From positions 1 to 64,000 of the forward strand of contig NZ_LIQH01000038.1 of the NCBI RefSeq assembly GCF_001418085.1: DNA of 64,000 nt. Reading direction: 5' to 3'. The position numbers were made by a program, and so were the translations under genes. Within the stretch, counting starts at the first letter, position 1. Each line of letters opens with the position of its first letter. The notes beneath the pieces are model-generated. The model worked only from the letters and a program-made list of their open reading frames with translations. It was not told where the DNA came from and made no database searches. Source of the DNA: Lacinutrix algicola (GTDB lineage Bacteria; Bacteroidota; Bacteroidia; Flavobacteriales; Flavobacteriaceae). Positions 40,102 to 48,853 of the stretch are shown here, piece after piece.

Positions 40102-40428
40102 ATGGATTTAAAAAAAATCGATGCTCCTTTAAGTACAACAACTTACGATAGAAATAAAGTTGATGCACCAACAGAAAACATCTACGAAGCAATTTCAATA
40201 ATTGCAAAAAGAGCAGATCAAATTAATTCTGAAATTAAAAAAGAATTAATCGAGAAGTTGGAGGAATTTGCAACTTATAACGATTCTTTAGAAGAAATCT
40301 TTGAAAACAAAGAGCAAATAGAAGTGTCTAAATTCTACGAAAAACTACCTAAGCCACATGCTTTAGCAGTTAAAGAGTGGTTAGACGATAAAGTGTACCA
40401 TAGAAGTACAGAAGAAAACCAAGACTAA
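40102..40428 (+). CDS. rpoZ: RNA polymerase omega subunit (Rpb6-like)
   Basis: A 108-residue protein typical of the Bacteroidota omega subunit, which stabilises RNA polymerase. The ENIYEAISIIAKRADQIN block corresponds to the conserved Rpb6/omega helix, and the C-terminus HALAVKEWLDDKVYHRS is characteristic. It lies 10 bases after bamD and 5 bases before coaBC, a conserved order in this group. Confidence 0.92.
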   Translation: MDLKKIDAPLSTTTYDRNKVDAPTENIYEAISIIAKRADQINSEIKKELIEKLEEFATYNDSLEEIFENKEQIEVSKFYEKLPKPHALAVKEWLDDKVYHRSTEENQD

Positions 40429-40433
40429 TTACT

Positions 40434-41645
40434 ATGTCTATTTTAAGTGGCAAAAATATACTTTTAGGCATAAGTGCTGGTATTGCTGCTTATAAAACAG
40501 CGACATTAGTAAGAGTGTTTATAAAAGCAGGTGCAAACGTAAAAGTTGTAATGACGCCTGCTTCTAAAGACTTTGTAACACCTCTTACACTTTCCACACT
40601 ATCTAAAAATCCTGTGCATTCTTCGTTTTATAATGAAGACGATGAGAATGCAGAATGGAACAATCACGTAGAGTTAGGTTTATGGGCAGACTATTTTCTA
40701 GTTGCTCCAGCCACTGCAAATACATTGTCTAAAATGGCAAATGGTACTTGCGATAATTTGTTGTTAGCAACATATTTATCTGCTAAATGTCCTGTTTATT
40801 TTGCGCCTGCAATGGATTTAGATATGTACATTCATCCCTCTACAACAAGCACATTTTCTAAATTAGAAAGTTTTGGGAATATTATAATTCCTTCAACCTC
40901 TGGAGAATTAGCTAGCGGTCTTGTCGGACAAGGTCGTCTTGCAGAACCTGAAGATATAGTTGCTTTTATAGAAGCGGATATTCTTAAAAACTTACCTTTA
41001 AAAGGTCAGAAAGTGCTTATTACAGCTGGTCCAACTTACGAAGCTTTAGATCCTGTAAGATTTATAGGTAATCATTCTAGCGGTAAAATGGGTTTTGAAA
41101 TTGCTAAGGCAGCTGCTAATTTAGGTGCTGAAGTTATATTAATTACTGGGCCAACACATCAAAAAGTAAAACATAGCCTTATACAAATTATTCCTGTTTT
41201 TAGTGCTCAAGATATGTACGATGCAGCTCATCAGTTTTTTAAAACGGTAGATGTTGCTATACTTTCTGCAGCAGTAGCAGATTATAGACCAAAAGAAATC
41301 TCTACTAGTAAAATAAAAAAGAAAGGTGAAACGTTAACATTAGAGCTAGAGAAAACTAAAGACATTTTAGCATCTTTAGGAGCTATAAAAACAAATCAAT
41401 TGTTAGTTGGTTTTGCTTTAGAAACAGACAATGAGTTGGAATATGCAAAAGGAAAACTTAAAAAGAAGAATTTAGACTTAATTGTTTTAAATTCGTTAAG
41501 AGATAAAGGTGCAGGTTTTAAAACCGATACTAACAAAGTAACTATTATAGACAATAAGAACAACATAAACGCTTATCAATTAAAGTCTAAAGCAGAAGTA
41601 GCAATAGATATTTTAAGTGTTATAACACAAAAATTAAATGCGTAA
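40434..41645 (+). CDS. coaBC: Bifunctional phosphopantothenoylcysteine decarboxylase/synthetase
   Basis: A 403-residue enzyme making 4'-phosphopantetheine from phosphopantothenate and cysteine. The flavin decarboxylase half has NILLGISAGIAAYK, the catalytic-histidine region NNHVELGLWAD, and APAMDLDMY. The synthetase half (about 185-403) has ITAGPTYEALDPVRFIGNHS, SGKMGFEIA, and VGFALETDN. It overlaps the DUF4835 gene by 8 bases. With coaE at 54279 two CoA steps are in this window. Confidence 0.96.
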   Translation: MSILSGKNILLGISAGIAAYKTATLVRVFIKAGANVKVVMTPASKDFVTPLTLSTLSKNPVHSSFYNEDDENAEWNNHVELGLWADYFLVAPATANTLSKMANGTCDNLLLATYLSAKCPVYFAPAMDLDMYIHPSTTSTFSKLESFGNIIIPSTSGELASGLVGQGRLAEPEDIVAFIEADILKNLPLKGQKVLITAGPTYEALDPVRFIGNHSSGKMGFEIAKAAANLGAEVILITGPTHQKVKHSLIQIIPVFSAQDMYDAAHQFFKTVDVAILSAAVADYRPKEISTSKIKKKGETLTLELEKTKDILASLGAIKTNQLLVGFALETDNELEYAKGKLKKKNLDLIVLNSLRDKGAGFKTDTNKVTIIDNKNNINAYQLKSKAEVAIDILSVITQKLNA

Positions 41646-42525
41646 TCTACTTATACTTTTAGTCTTTTTTGCAACAAGTTTTGGCTTTTCTCAAGAGCTT
41701 AATTGTAATGTAGTTGTGAATGCGCAGTTAACTGGTAACGAGAATCTTCAAATTTATAAAACGTTAGAAAAACAATTAACAGAGTTTGTAAATAAAACAC
41801 AGTGGACTAAAAGAAAATTTAAGCCTCAAGAACGTATAGATTGTAATATTGTAATTAACGTTACTGGACAAAGTGGAGAGAATTTTGAAGCTTCCGTTCA
41901 AGTACAGTCGTCTAGACCAGTATTTGGTTCTACTTATACAACACCTGTTTATAATGTAAACGATAAGGACTTTTCTTTTAATTACTTAGAGTTTCAGAAT
42001 TTAACATATAATGAAAACCAATACGAATCTAACTTAATTTCTGTATTAGCATTTCATATTAATATGGTATTAGGTTTAGATGCCGAATCTTTTTCTAAAG
42101 AAGGTGGTGACCCTTATTTTAAACAAGCACAGCGTATTGTAAACTACTCTCAACAAGAAAATTTTAAAGGCTGGAAATTAGAAGATGGATTGCAAAGTAA
42201 GTTTGCACTTATCGACAATATTTTATCACCTACATTTAGCGATTTTAGAACAGTAATGTACAATTACCACAGAAAAGGTATGGACATTATGAGTACTAAT
42301 GATAAAGACGCTAAAAACGAAATTGCTTTATCTCTAGCATACTTTAGAAAAATGAATGCCAATAGACCAAATTCTTATCTTACAAGAGTGTTTTTCGATG
42401 CTAAAGCCGAAGAGATTGAACAAATTTTTTCTTCAGGACCAAGTGTAGATGTTACTACTTTAATAGATTTGTTAAATAGAGTAGCACCAACACACGCTAG
42501 TAAATGGAGAAATATTAAGTTTTAA
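41638..42525 (+). CDS. DUF4835 envelope protein (PorD-like)
   Basis: A 295-residue periplasmic protein with a signal peptide (residues 1-18, ending GFSQ). ELNCNVVVNAQLTG and the later AFHINMVLGLDAESFSKEGG block are characteristic of the DUF4835 family, which recent annotation links to type IX secretion (PorD). I am less sure of the secretion role than of the family. The start overlaps coaBC, indicating translational coupling. Confidence 0.85.
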   Translation: MRNLLILLVFFATSFGFSQELNCNVVVNAQLTGNENLQIYKTLEKQLTEFVNKTQWTKRKFKPQERIDCNIVINVTGQSGENFEASVQVQSSRPVFGSTYTTPVYNVNDKDFSFNYLEFQNLTYNENQYESNLISVLAFHINMVLGLDAESFSKEGGDPYFKQAQRIVNYSQQENFKGWKLEDGLQSKFALIDNILSPTFSDFRTVMYNYHRKGMDIMSTNDKDAKNEIALSLAYFRKMNANRPNSYLTRVFFDAKAEEIEQIFSSGPSVDVTTLIDLLNRVAPTHASKWRNIKF

Positions 42526-42592
42526 GTTTCTTTATTACCTTCGTTACAAAATAAGTAAGTAGCAATTTTTAAAAGCCTAATCTTAAACTCTT

Positions 42593-44245
42593 ATGCTAAC
42601 TTCGTTATCTATTAAAAACTACGCATTAATCGACCATTTACAAGTCGATTTCAATAATGGATTTACCATAATTACAGGAGAAACTGGAGCTGGTAAATCT
42701 ATTCTTTTAGGCGGCTTATCTTTAATTCTTGGAAAACGAGCAGACTTAACTAGCCTTCGTGATAAAGAAACCAAATGTATTATTGAAGCTAATTTTGATG
42801 TTACAAATTATAAATTAGAAAAATTATTTAAAGCAGAAGACATAGATTTCGAGCCTCATACTATTATTAGACGTGAGATTTTACCTAGTGGTAAGTCTAG
42901 AGCTTTTGTAAACGATTCTCCAGTAAAACTTTCTAGTTTACAACTTTTAGGATCACGATTAATAGATATTCATTCGCAAAACGAAACGCTTCAGTTGGTA
43001 GACGATGCTTTTCAATTTCAGGTTATCGATGCTTTAGCAAATACGCAAGATGAAATTAGTAAGTATTCAGATAAAAGATTAGAATATAAAAAACTAAATA
43101 AAGAACTCGATCAACTTGTTGTTTTTCAAACGGAAGCAATAAAAGAGCACGACTACAATTCTTTTTTGTTAAATGAATTAACCGAAGCCAAGCTAAAAAC
43201 AGGTGAGTTAGATACTTTAGAAGAAGAACTTGAAACATTAAGTAATATTGATGCTATTCAAGAAAAGCTAACAGCTTCAAATCAGTTATTAAGCGATGAG
43301 CAAACAGGCGTTTTATCTAACTTAACCGAGCTAAAAAACACACTAAAACAGTTGTCTGGTTTTTCTAATAAATACGAAGACCTTTATAATAGAGCAAATA
43401 GTAGTTTAATAGAATTAGACGATGTATTTAGTGAACTAGAAACATTTCAAGACGAGTTAGAAGCAGATCCGAATAGGCTAGCAGAAGTAAATAGTAGATT
43501 GGCAACAATTAATAACATGTTTCAAAAACATGTGGTAAATTCAATCGAAGAATTAATTGCTATTGAAACAGAACTGTCTGATAAAGTTTTAGCAACACTA
43601 AATGTTGAGGAAGATATCGATAAAAAGAAAGCTGAAATTCTAAAAATAAAACAAGAGTTAGATGCTGTTGCTTTAGTTATTCATAATAAAAGAAAAAAAG
43701 CAATACCATCTTTAAAGAAGAAGTTAGAGGCTATTTTGGCTCAATTAGGAATGCCAAATGCACAATTTAATATAGAACTAACAGTTTCCGATGTTTACTA
43801 TGCTAATGGTAAAGATGAATTGGCATTTTTGTTTTCTGCAAATAAAGGAGGCGATTTTAAAGCTTTAAAAAAGGCAGCTTCTGGGGGAGAATTATCTCGT
43901 ATAATGCTAGCAATAAAATCTATTCTTACACAATACATTAAGTTGCCAACTATTATGTTCGATGAAATAGATACAGGAGTGTCTGGAGAAATATCGAATA
44001 AAATGGCAGATATAATGGCAGGAATGAGCACAACAATGCAAGTGTTTAGTATTACACATTTACCGCAAATTGCCGCCAAAGGGCATACGCATTTTAAGGT
44101 TTATAAAGAAGATGTAAACGAGGTTACAACAACTAATCTTGTAGAGCTTAATCACGATGAACGAATAGTAGAAATAGCACAAATGCTGGGAGGGATAGAA
44201 GTTTCTAATTCTGCTTTAGCTCATGCTAAAGAACTTTTAAATTAA
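42593..44245 (+). CDS. recN: DNA repair protein RecN
   Basis: A 550-residue SMC-like ATPase acting in double-strand break repair. Walker A is GETGAGKSILLGG; the central coiled coil (about 150-360) is rich in EELETLSN-type heptads; the signature ASGGELSRIMLAIK and Walker B PTIMFDEIDTGVSGEI follow, and the D-loop and H-loop SITHLPQIA are intact. It is monocistronic or the last gene of the bamD transcript, 67 bases after DUF4835. Confidence 0.97.
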   Translation: MLTSLSIKNYALIDHLQVDFNNGFTIITGETGAGKSILLGGLSLILGKRADLTSLRDKETKCIIEANFDVTNYKLEKLFKAEDIDFEPHTIIRREILPSGKSRAFVNDSPVKLSSLQLLGSRLIDIHSQNETLQLVDDAFQFQVIDALANTQDEISKYSDKRLEYKKLNKELDQLVVFQTEAIKEHDYNSFLLNELTEAKLKTGELDTLEEELETLSNIDAIQEKLTASNQLLSDEQTGVLSNLTELKNTLKQLSGFSNKYEDLYNRANSSLIELDDVFSELETFQDELEADPNRLAEVNSRLATINNMFQKHVVNSIEELIAIETELSDKVLATLNVEEDIDKKKAEILKIKQELDAVALVIHNKRKKAIPSLKKKLEAILAQLGMPNAQFNIELTVSDVYYANGKDELAFLFSANKGGDFKALKKAASGGELSRIMLAIKSILTQYIKLPTIMFDEIDTGVSGEISNKMADIMAGMSTTMQVFSITHLPQIAAKGHTHFKVYKEDVNEVTTTNLVELNHDERIVEIAQMLGGIEVSNSALAHAKELLN

Positions 44246-44305
44246 GGTGCTATTTAAGATTGTAAAGGCGGAATTTAACACATAAAATCAAATGTTTTTT
44301 TATGT

Positions 44306-44313
44306 TATCTTTG
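44306..44313 (+). promoter_or_regulatory. Promoter -7 element of fabI
   Basis: TATCTTTG fits TAnnTTTG and lies 46 bases before the fabI ATG. A -33 element is not obvious. Confidence 0.42.
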
Positions 44314-44358
44314 AGCTATAAACACAACTAATCAACAAACAACTAAACAAATAATAGT

Positions 44359-45189
44359 ATGTCATATAATTTACTAAAAGGAAAAAGAGGAATCATATTT
44401 GGAGCGCTAGATGAAAATTCTATTGCTTGGAAAACTGCTATTCGTGTAAATGAAGAAGGAGGAACATTTGTACTTACCAATGCACCTGTTGCAATGAGAA
44501 TGGGGCAAATTGATGAGCTTGCAAAAATGACAGGTTCTCAAATTATTCCTGCAGATGCAACTAGCGAAGAAGATATTCAAAATCTTATAGAGAAATCTAT
44601 GGAGATTCTTGGAGGTAAAATAGATTTCGTTTTACATTCTATAGGTATGTCTATAAATGTAAGAAAAGGCAAATCGTATACAGATCAAAATTACGCTTGG
44701 ACACAAAAAGGAACAGACGTTTCTGCAATGTCTTTTCATAAAGTCATGCAAACACTTTACAAGAAAGACGCAATGAACGAGTGGGGAAGTATTGTTGCTT
44801 TAACATACATGGCCGCACAACGTGTTTTTCCAGACTATAACGATATGGCAGATAATAAAGCCTATTTAGAAAGTGTAGCACGCAGTTTTGGTTATTTCTT
44901 TGGTAGAGATAAAAAGGTAAGAGTAAACACTATTTCTCAATCCCCAACACCTACAACCGCAGGAAGTGGCGTTAAAGGATTTGATGGTTTTATAGCTTAT
45001 GCCGAAAAAATGTCGCCTTTAGGAAATGCTACGGCAATGGATTGTGCAAATTACACCGTAACTTTATTTAGTGATTTAACAAAGCGTGTAACATTACAAA
45101 ACCTTTACAATGATGGTGGATTTAGTAATATGGGAGTAAGTGATGCTGTAATGGAAGCTTTTGTAGAAGGAGAAAAATTAAAGGAATAA
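44359..45189 (+). CDS. fabI: Enoyl-[acyl-carrier-protein] reductase FabI
   Basis: A 276-residue SDR-fold enzyme that completes each cycle of fatty-acid elongation with NADH. GKRGIIFGALDENSIAWKTA is the cofactor-binding start and FVLHSIGMSINVRKG fits the family. The catalytic residues lie in LTYMAAQRVFPDYNDMADNKAYLESVARSF (Tyr and Lys spaced as in the FabI Y-X6-K pattern), and SQSPTPTTAGSG follows. It is monocistronic with a strong terminator. Confidence 0.95.
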   Translation: MSYNLLKGKRGIIFGALDENSIAWKTAIRVNEEGGTFVLTNAPVAMRMGQIDELAKMTGSQIIPADATSEEDIQNLIEKSMEILGGKIDFVLHSIGMSINVRKGKSYTDQNYAWTQKGTDVSAMSFHKVMQTLYKKDAMNEWGSIVALTYMAAQRVFPDYNDMADNKAYLESVARSFGYFFGRDKKVRVNTISQSPTPTTAGSGVKGFDGFIAYAEKMSPLGNATAMDCANYTVTLFSDLTKRVTLQNLYNDGGFSNMGVSDAVMEAFVEGEKLKE

Positions 45190-45219
45190 GTTCTAAGTAT
45201 TTATTATTTAATAGAATTT

Positions 45220-45257
45220 AAAACCATGCATACTTATATGCATGGTTTTTTTTTTTG
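45220..45257 (+). terminator. Terminator of fabI
   Basis: AACCATGCATA and TATGCATGGTT form an 11-bp stem around a CTTA loop, followed by a long T run. It lies 31 bases after the fabI stop codon. Confidence 0.92.
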
Positions 45258-45408
45258 CTTGATAGTAAATATTTTGAGAAGTAAATTAACAAATTATTAA
45301 CCTTTTAACGGAGTAAACACGCATATAAACGATTTAACACATTTATTAGGTAAAACATGTGTTTTTATTAATATTTTCAGAAATCTATTAACAAAAAACA
45401 ATCTAATT

Positions 45409-48400
45409 ATGAAGAAAATTACATTATTATTTTTAATGATGTTTTCATTTGTTTTCACCTTTTCACAGGTTATTATTAATGAAAACTTTGACGCTGGTGC
45501 ACCTTCCGGTTGGACTAATACTTATTCAAATACAACAAGTAGTTCTTGTGCCGGAAAATCTGAAAGAGATAATATATACTCTGCTAGTGCAACTGGAAAT
45601 TTAACTACACCTAATCAGATAGCTTTGTCTAATGCAACTGATTTAACTGTTTCTTTTGATTACAAAATTATGGAGTTTGCTTATGGAACGCCCACTGTTG
45701 CTACTTCTGCTGGTTGGGGAACTGCTGAATTACAATATTCTACAGATGATGGCACAAATTGGTCTACCATATTACTTATCGATGATTCTAATCATGTTGT
45801 TGCCACAACTTGTGTAAATGTATCGGCTATTGTTCCTGCTGCTTCTTTGCCAAATGGTGGAGATGTTAAACTTAGAATATCTAATGTATGGGCTAGTGGT
45901 GATTACTATTTTTATATAGATAATTTTATTGCAAATCAAGTTGTAACTGATCCTCCAAACTGTGATGTAGTTTTAACAAGCCCTTCTAATGGAGCTATAA
46001 ACGTATCTCTTTCTGGAGATATATCTTGGAGTGCTGCAACAGGGGTGCCTACTGGTTATAATTTAACTGTAGGAACAACAAGTGGAGGTTCTGAGGTTTT
46101 AACAACTACAGATGTAGGTGATGTTACTACTTATACACTTATTGGCTTGGTAGAAGCAACTACATATTATGTAAGCATAGTACCTTATAATGTTGTTGGC
46201 AATGCTACTAGTTGTACCGAGTATAACTTTACAACGGGAAGTACACCAAGTAATAACGATTGTTCAAATGCTACAGCTTTAATTGTAGGTGAGATTTTTA
46301 CAGATAATGCACTGATAGGACAATCTAATCTTTTAGCAACTGGCTCTGGAGAAACACCTTTACCAAGTTGTTCTTCTTATGACCCAGTAGATACAAGTGG
46401 ATATGGAGGAGATTTATGGTATACAGCAGTTGTACCAGCTCATGGAAAATTGAGTATAGAAGTTAATGGAGATCCAGCTGGTGATGGTGGAGATTCTGGA
46501 ATGCAAGTTTACACTGGGTCTTGTGGTGCTTTTACGGCATTAGAATGTGATGATGATGACAGTCTTGATGGAGCTTATTCTTTAATCGAATTAGATAATA
46601 TTACATTGGCAGGACAAACAATTTACATTCGTGTTTTTGAATATGGAGGTAATGCTCAAATTAATTTTCAAGTATCTGCTTATGCTCCTACTTGTCCTAA
46701 CCCAAGCGCGGGAGTTGCTACAGAAATTACAGATGTCTCTGCCAAATTAGGTTGGACTGCTGAAGGTATAGAAACTACTTGGAATTTAGAATGGGGGATT
46801 GATGGTTTTACTCAAGGTTCTGGAACAATAATTTCTAGTACTTCAAATAACCCAGAAACGTTAACAGGTTTAATGCCTTCTACTGCTTACGATTTTTATG
46901 TTAAAGCAGATTGTGGTGGCGGAGATTTAAGTGATTGGGTCGGACCTTATAGTTTTTCTACTATAGCATCATGTATTGAGGTTAGCGGAGTTTCTGTTTC
47001 TAACATAACTGATACTAGTATGGATATTTCTTGGACAGCTGGGTTTGCAAATGATTCGGCACTAGTAGAAGTTTATCTTGATGGTGATAGTGCAGCAAAT
47101 TCTGATACTCCAATTTATACAAATGCTTCTGCAACAGGTGGTATGGATACTGCTAATGGATTATTAAGCAATACAGATTATGATGTTTATGTAACTGGTC
47201 AATGCGGAGTAGCAACTACTGCAGTTCAAGGACCTGTATCTTTTACAACTTTATGTGGTAGTGTAACTATCTTCCCTTCAACAACAGACTTTTCTTCAAA
47301 TCCACCAACTTGTTGGACTGAAGCTGGAGCTGGAGAAGTAGTAGATGGACCAACAGGAACAACTTCAGATTGGAAATCAGGAAGAGCATATACAGATGGA
47401 TCTGGTAATGTAATTAATAGTAATGTAATTAATTTATATGATGATGATGATAGAGAATGGTTAATGTCTCCAATTTATAATATTCCAGTAGGTTTATCTC
47501 ATAGCTTGGTAATCAATGTTGCTTTGACTGATTATAAATATTCAGGTACAAGTATAGCTTCTAATACGGATACTATGGGTAGTGATGATCAAGTACAGCT
47601 TTTACAGTCTGTAGATGCTGGAGTTACCTGGACAAATATTACAACTTGGAATGCTAGTAACCAACCAGCCGTTACAGGTACTGAGTATGAAGAAGATTTG
47701 TCGGCGGTTAGCGGTAATATTCAATTTGCTTTATGGGCAAGTGATGGTAGTGTAAATGATTCTGAAGATTATGATTTTCATGTAGGAGGTTTTAGTATAT
47801 TACCTTCTGCTCCATCTAATGATGAATGTGCAAATGCTGATGTATTAACTGTTGGTACTATGGTTTCTGGAGATACTACTTATGCTACAGATTCTGGTGT
47901 AGCAGCAAGTTCTTGTGGAGCAGCAGGTGCAGATCAGGATATATGGTATTCATTTACGGCAACTGCAGCTATGGCTACAGAAGGAGCTTCATTTACAACA
48001 ACGGCAGATCATTTAATGGTTTACGCAGATTGTACTGCTGCTTCAGAGGTCGCTTGTCTAGCAACTGGAGAAAATACTTCTGCTTTAACAAGTGGAGTAA
48101 CTTATATTGTAAGAGCTTATAACAGTGGTACAGCTAAAGTAGCAGGACCAATAGAGATTACATTGCAAGAAGGATCTTTATCTACTGCAGGTTTTGATGC
48201 TAAATCAATATTTTCTTATTATCCAAACCCAGTAAATAATACATTAACATTAAACGCACAACAAGCGATTACTAATGTATCTGTATTTAATATGTTAGGT
48301 CAACAAGTTCTTAGAAATGTACCAAATGCAGTAACTAAAACCTTAGATATGTCTAACTTACAATCTGGAGCTTACTTTGTGCAAGTAACAGTTGGAACAA

Positions 48401-48432
48401 GTGTAGAAACTGTAAGAATTATTAAAAACTAA
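45409..48432 (+). CDS. T9SS-sorted surface protein with fibronectin type III domains
   Basis: A 1007-residue secreted protein. After the signal peptide (residues 1-20, ending FSQ) comes a jelly-roll-like domain (ENFDAGAPSGWTN), then Fn3-like units (with SPSNGAINVSLSGDISWSA; then LGWTAEGIETTWNLEW; then MDISWTAGF), two domains opening NDCSNA or NDECANA, and a MAM-like part. It ends in a type A sorting domain: FSYYPNPVNNTLTLNAQQA to VETVRIIKN (about 930-1007). It is exported by T9SS and attached to or released from the surface. No enzyme motif is visible; adhesion is possible. It is paralogous to the next gene. Confidence 0.92.
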   Translation: MKKITLLFLMMFSFVFTFSQVIINENFDAGAPSGWTNTYSNTTSSSCAGKSERDNIYSASATGNLTTPNQIALSNATDLTVSFDYKIMEFAYGTPTVATSAGWGTAELQYSTDDGTNWSTILLIDDSNHVVATTCVNVSAIVPAASLPNGGDVKLRISNVWASGDYYFYIDNFIANQVVTDPPNCDVVLTSPSNGAINVSLSGDISWSAATGVPTGYNLTVGTTSGGSEVLTTTDVGDVTTYTLIGLVEATTYYVSIVPYNVVGNATSCTEYNFTTGSTPSNNDCSNATALIVGEIFTDNALIGQSNLLATGSGETPLPSCSSYDPVDTSGYGGDLWYTAVVPAHGKLSIEVNGDPAGDGGDSGMQVYTGSCGAFTALECDDDDSLDGAYSLIELDNITLAGQTIYIRVFEYGGNAQINFQVSAYAPTCPNPSAGVATEITDVSAKLGWTAEGIETTWNLEWGIDGFTQGSGTIISSTSNNPETLTGLMPSTAYDFYVKADCGGGDLSDWVGPYSFSTIASCIEVSGVSVSNITDTSMDISWTAGFANDSALVEVYLDGDSAANSDTPIYTNASATGGMDTANGLLSNTDYDVYVTGQCGVATTAVQGPVSFTTLCGSVTIFPSTTDFSSNPPTCWTEAGAGEVVDGPTGTTSDWKSGRAYTDGSGNVINSNVINLYDDDDREWLMSPIYNIPVGLSHSLVINVALTDYKYSGTSIASNTDTMGSDDQVQLLQSVDAGVTWTNITTWNASNQPAVTGTEYEEDLSAVSGNIQFALWASDGSVNDSEDYDFHVGGFSILPSAPSNDECANADVLTVGTMVSGDTTYATDSGVAASSCGAAGADQDIWYSFTATAAMATEGASFTTTADHLMVYADCTAASEVACLATGENTSALTSGVTYIVRAYNSGTAKVAGPIEITLQEGSLSTAGFDAKSIFSYYPNPVNNTLTLNAQQAITNVSVFNMLGQQVLRNVPNAVTKTLDMSNLQSGAYFVQVTVGTSVETVRIIKN

Positions 48433-48853
48433 TAAATACTTATATAATCTTTTACTAAAGATTAGTAAAACATATGTATTGAAAGCCACTCTTTTGAGTG
48501 GCTTTTTTACTTAAAAATTATCTGTTCTTTAATCTATATAATGAGAGTAGAGATGTTATTGTATTATTTTTAAGTCTTAAAAACTAAATAATATAAGGAC
48601 TGAATTAACTAAGTTTTAAAAATAGGTTTTATAAAAGATAAGATAGTATAGGTAGAGTCTTGTTATATAAAAGTGTCATATTTTTCTTTAAATGTTTTAT
48701 TAAAAAGGATAATAAAACCCATACCGAATCTTAATCACGAAATAGTGTTTAAACGGTATATGGAAGCATATTGACGGTTTGTTGTTGTTTTTAGTGTTTA
48801 ATTGTTAAAAAAACAATATTTTAGAAAATTAATAATTACCAAAAAACCTAAAT
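48433..48853. other. Intergenic region between the two T9SS genes
   Basis: It holds the terminator at 48481-48510 and otherwise no gene. Near 48721-48760 ATACCG / CGGTAT flank an inner CAC / GTG pair, a weak hairpin with a large loop that could be chance. No TAnnTTTG element is placed close to the 48854 ATG. Confidence 0.45.
48481..48510 (+). terminator. Terminator of the first T9SS gene
   Basis: AAAGCCACTC and GAGTGGCTTT pair around a TTTT loop and are followed by a T run. The same stem is found after the second T9SS gene. Confidence 0.92.

Noticed and set aside
48721-48760. Inverted repeat ATACCG / CGGTAT as an operator
   Set aside because: The arms are only 6 bp with a large loop; this is expected by chance in AT-rich intergenic DNA.
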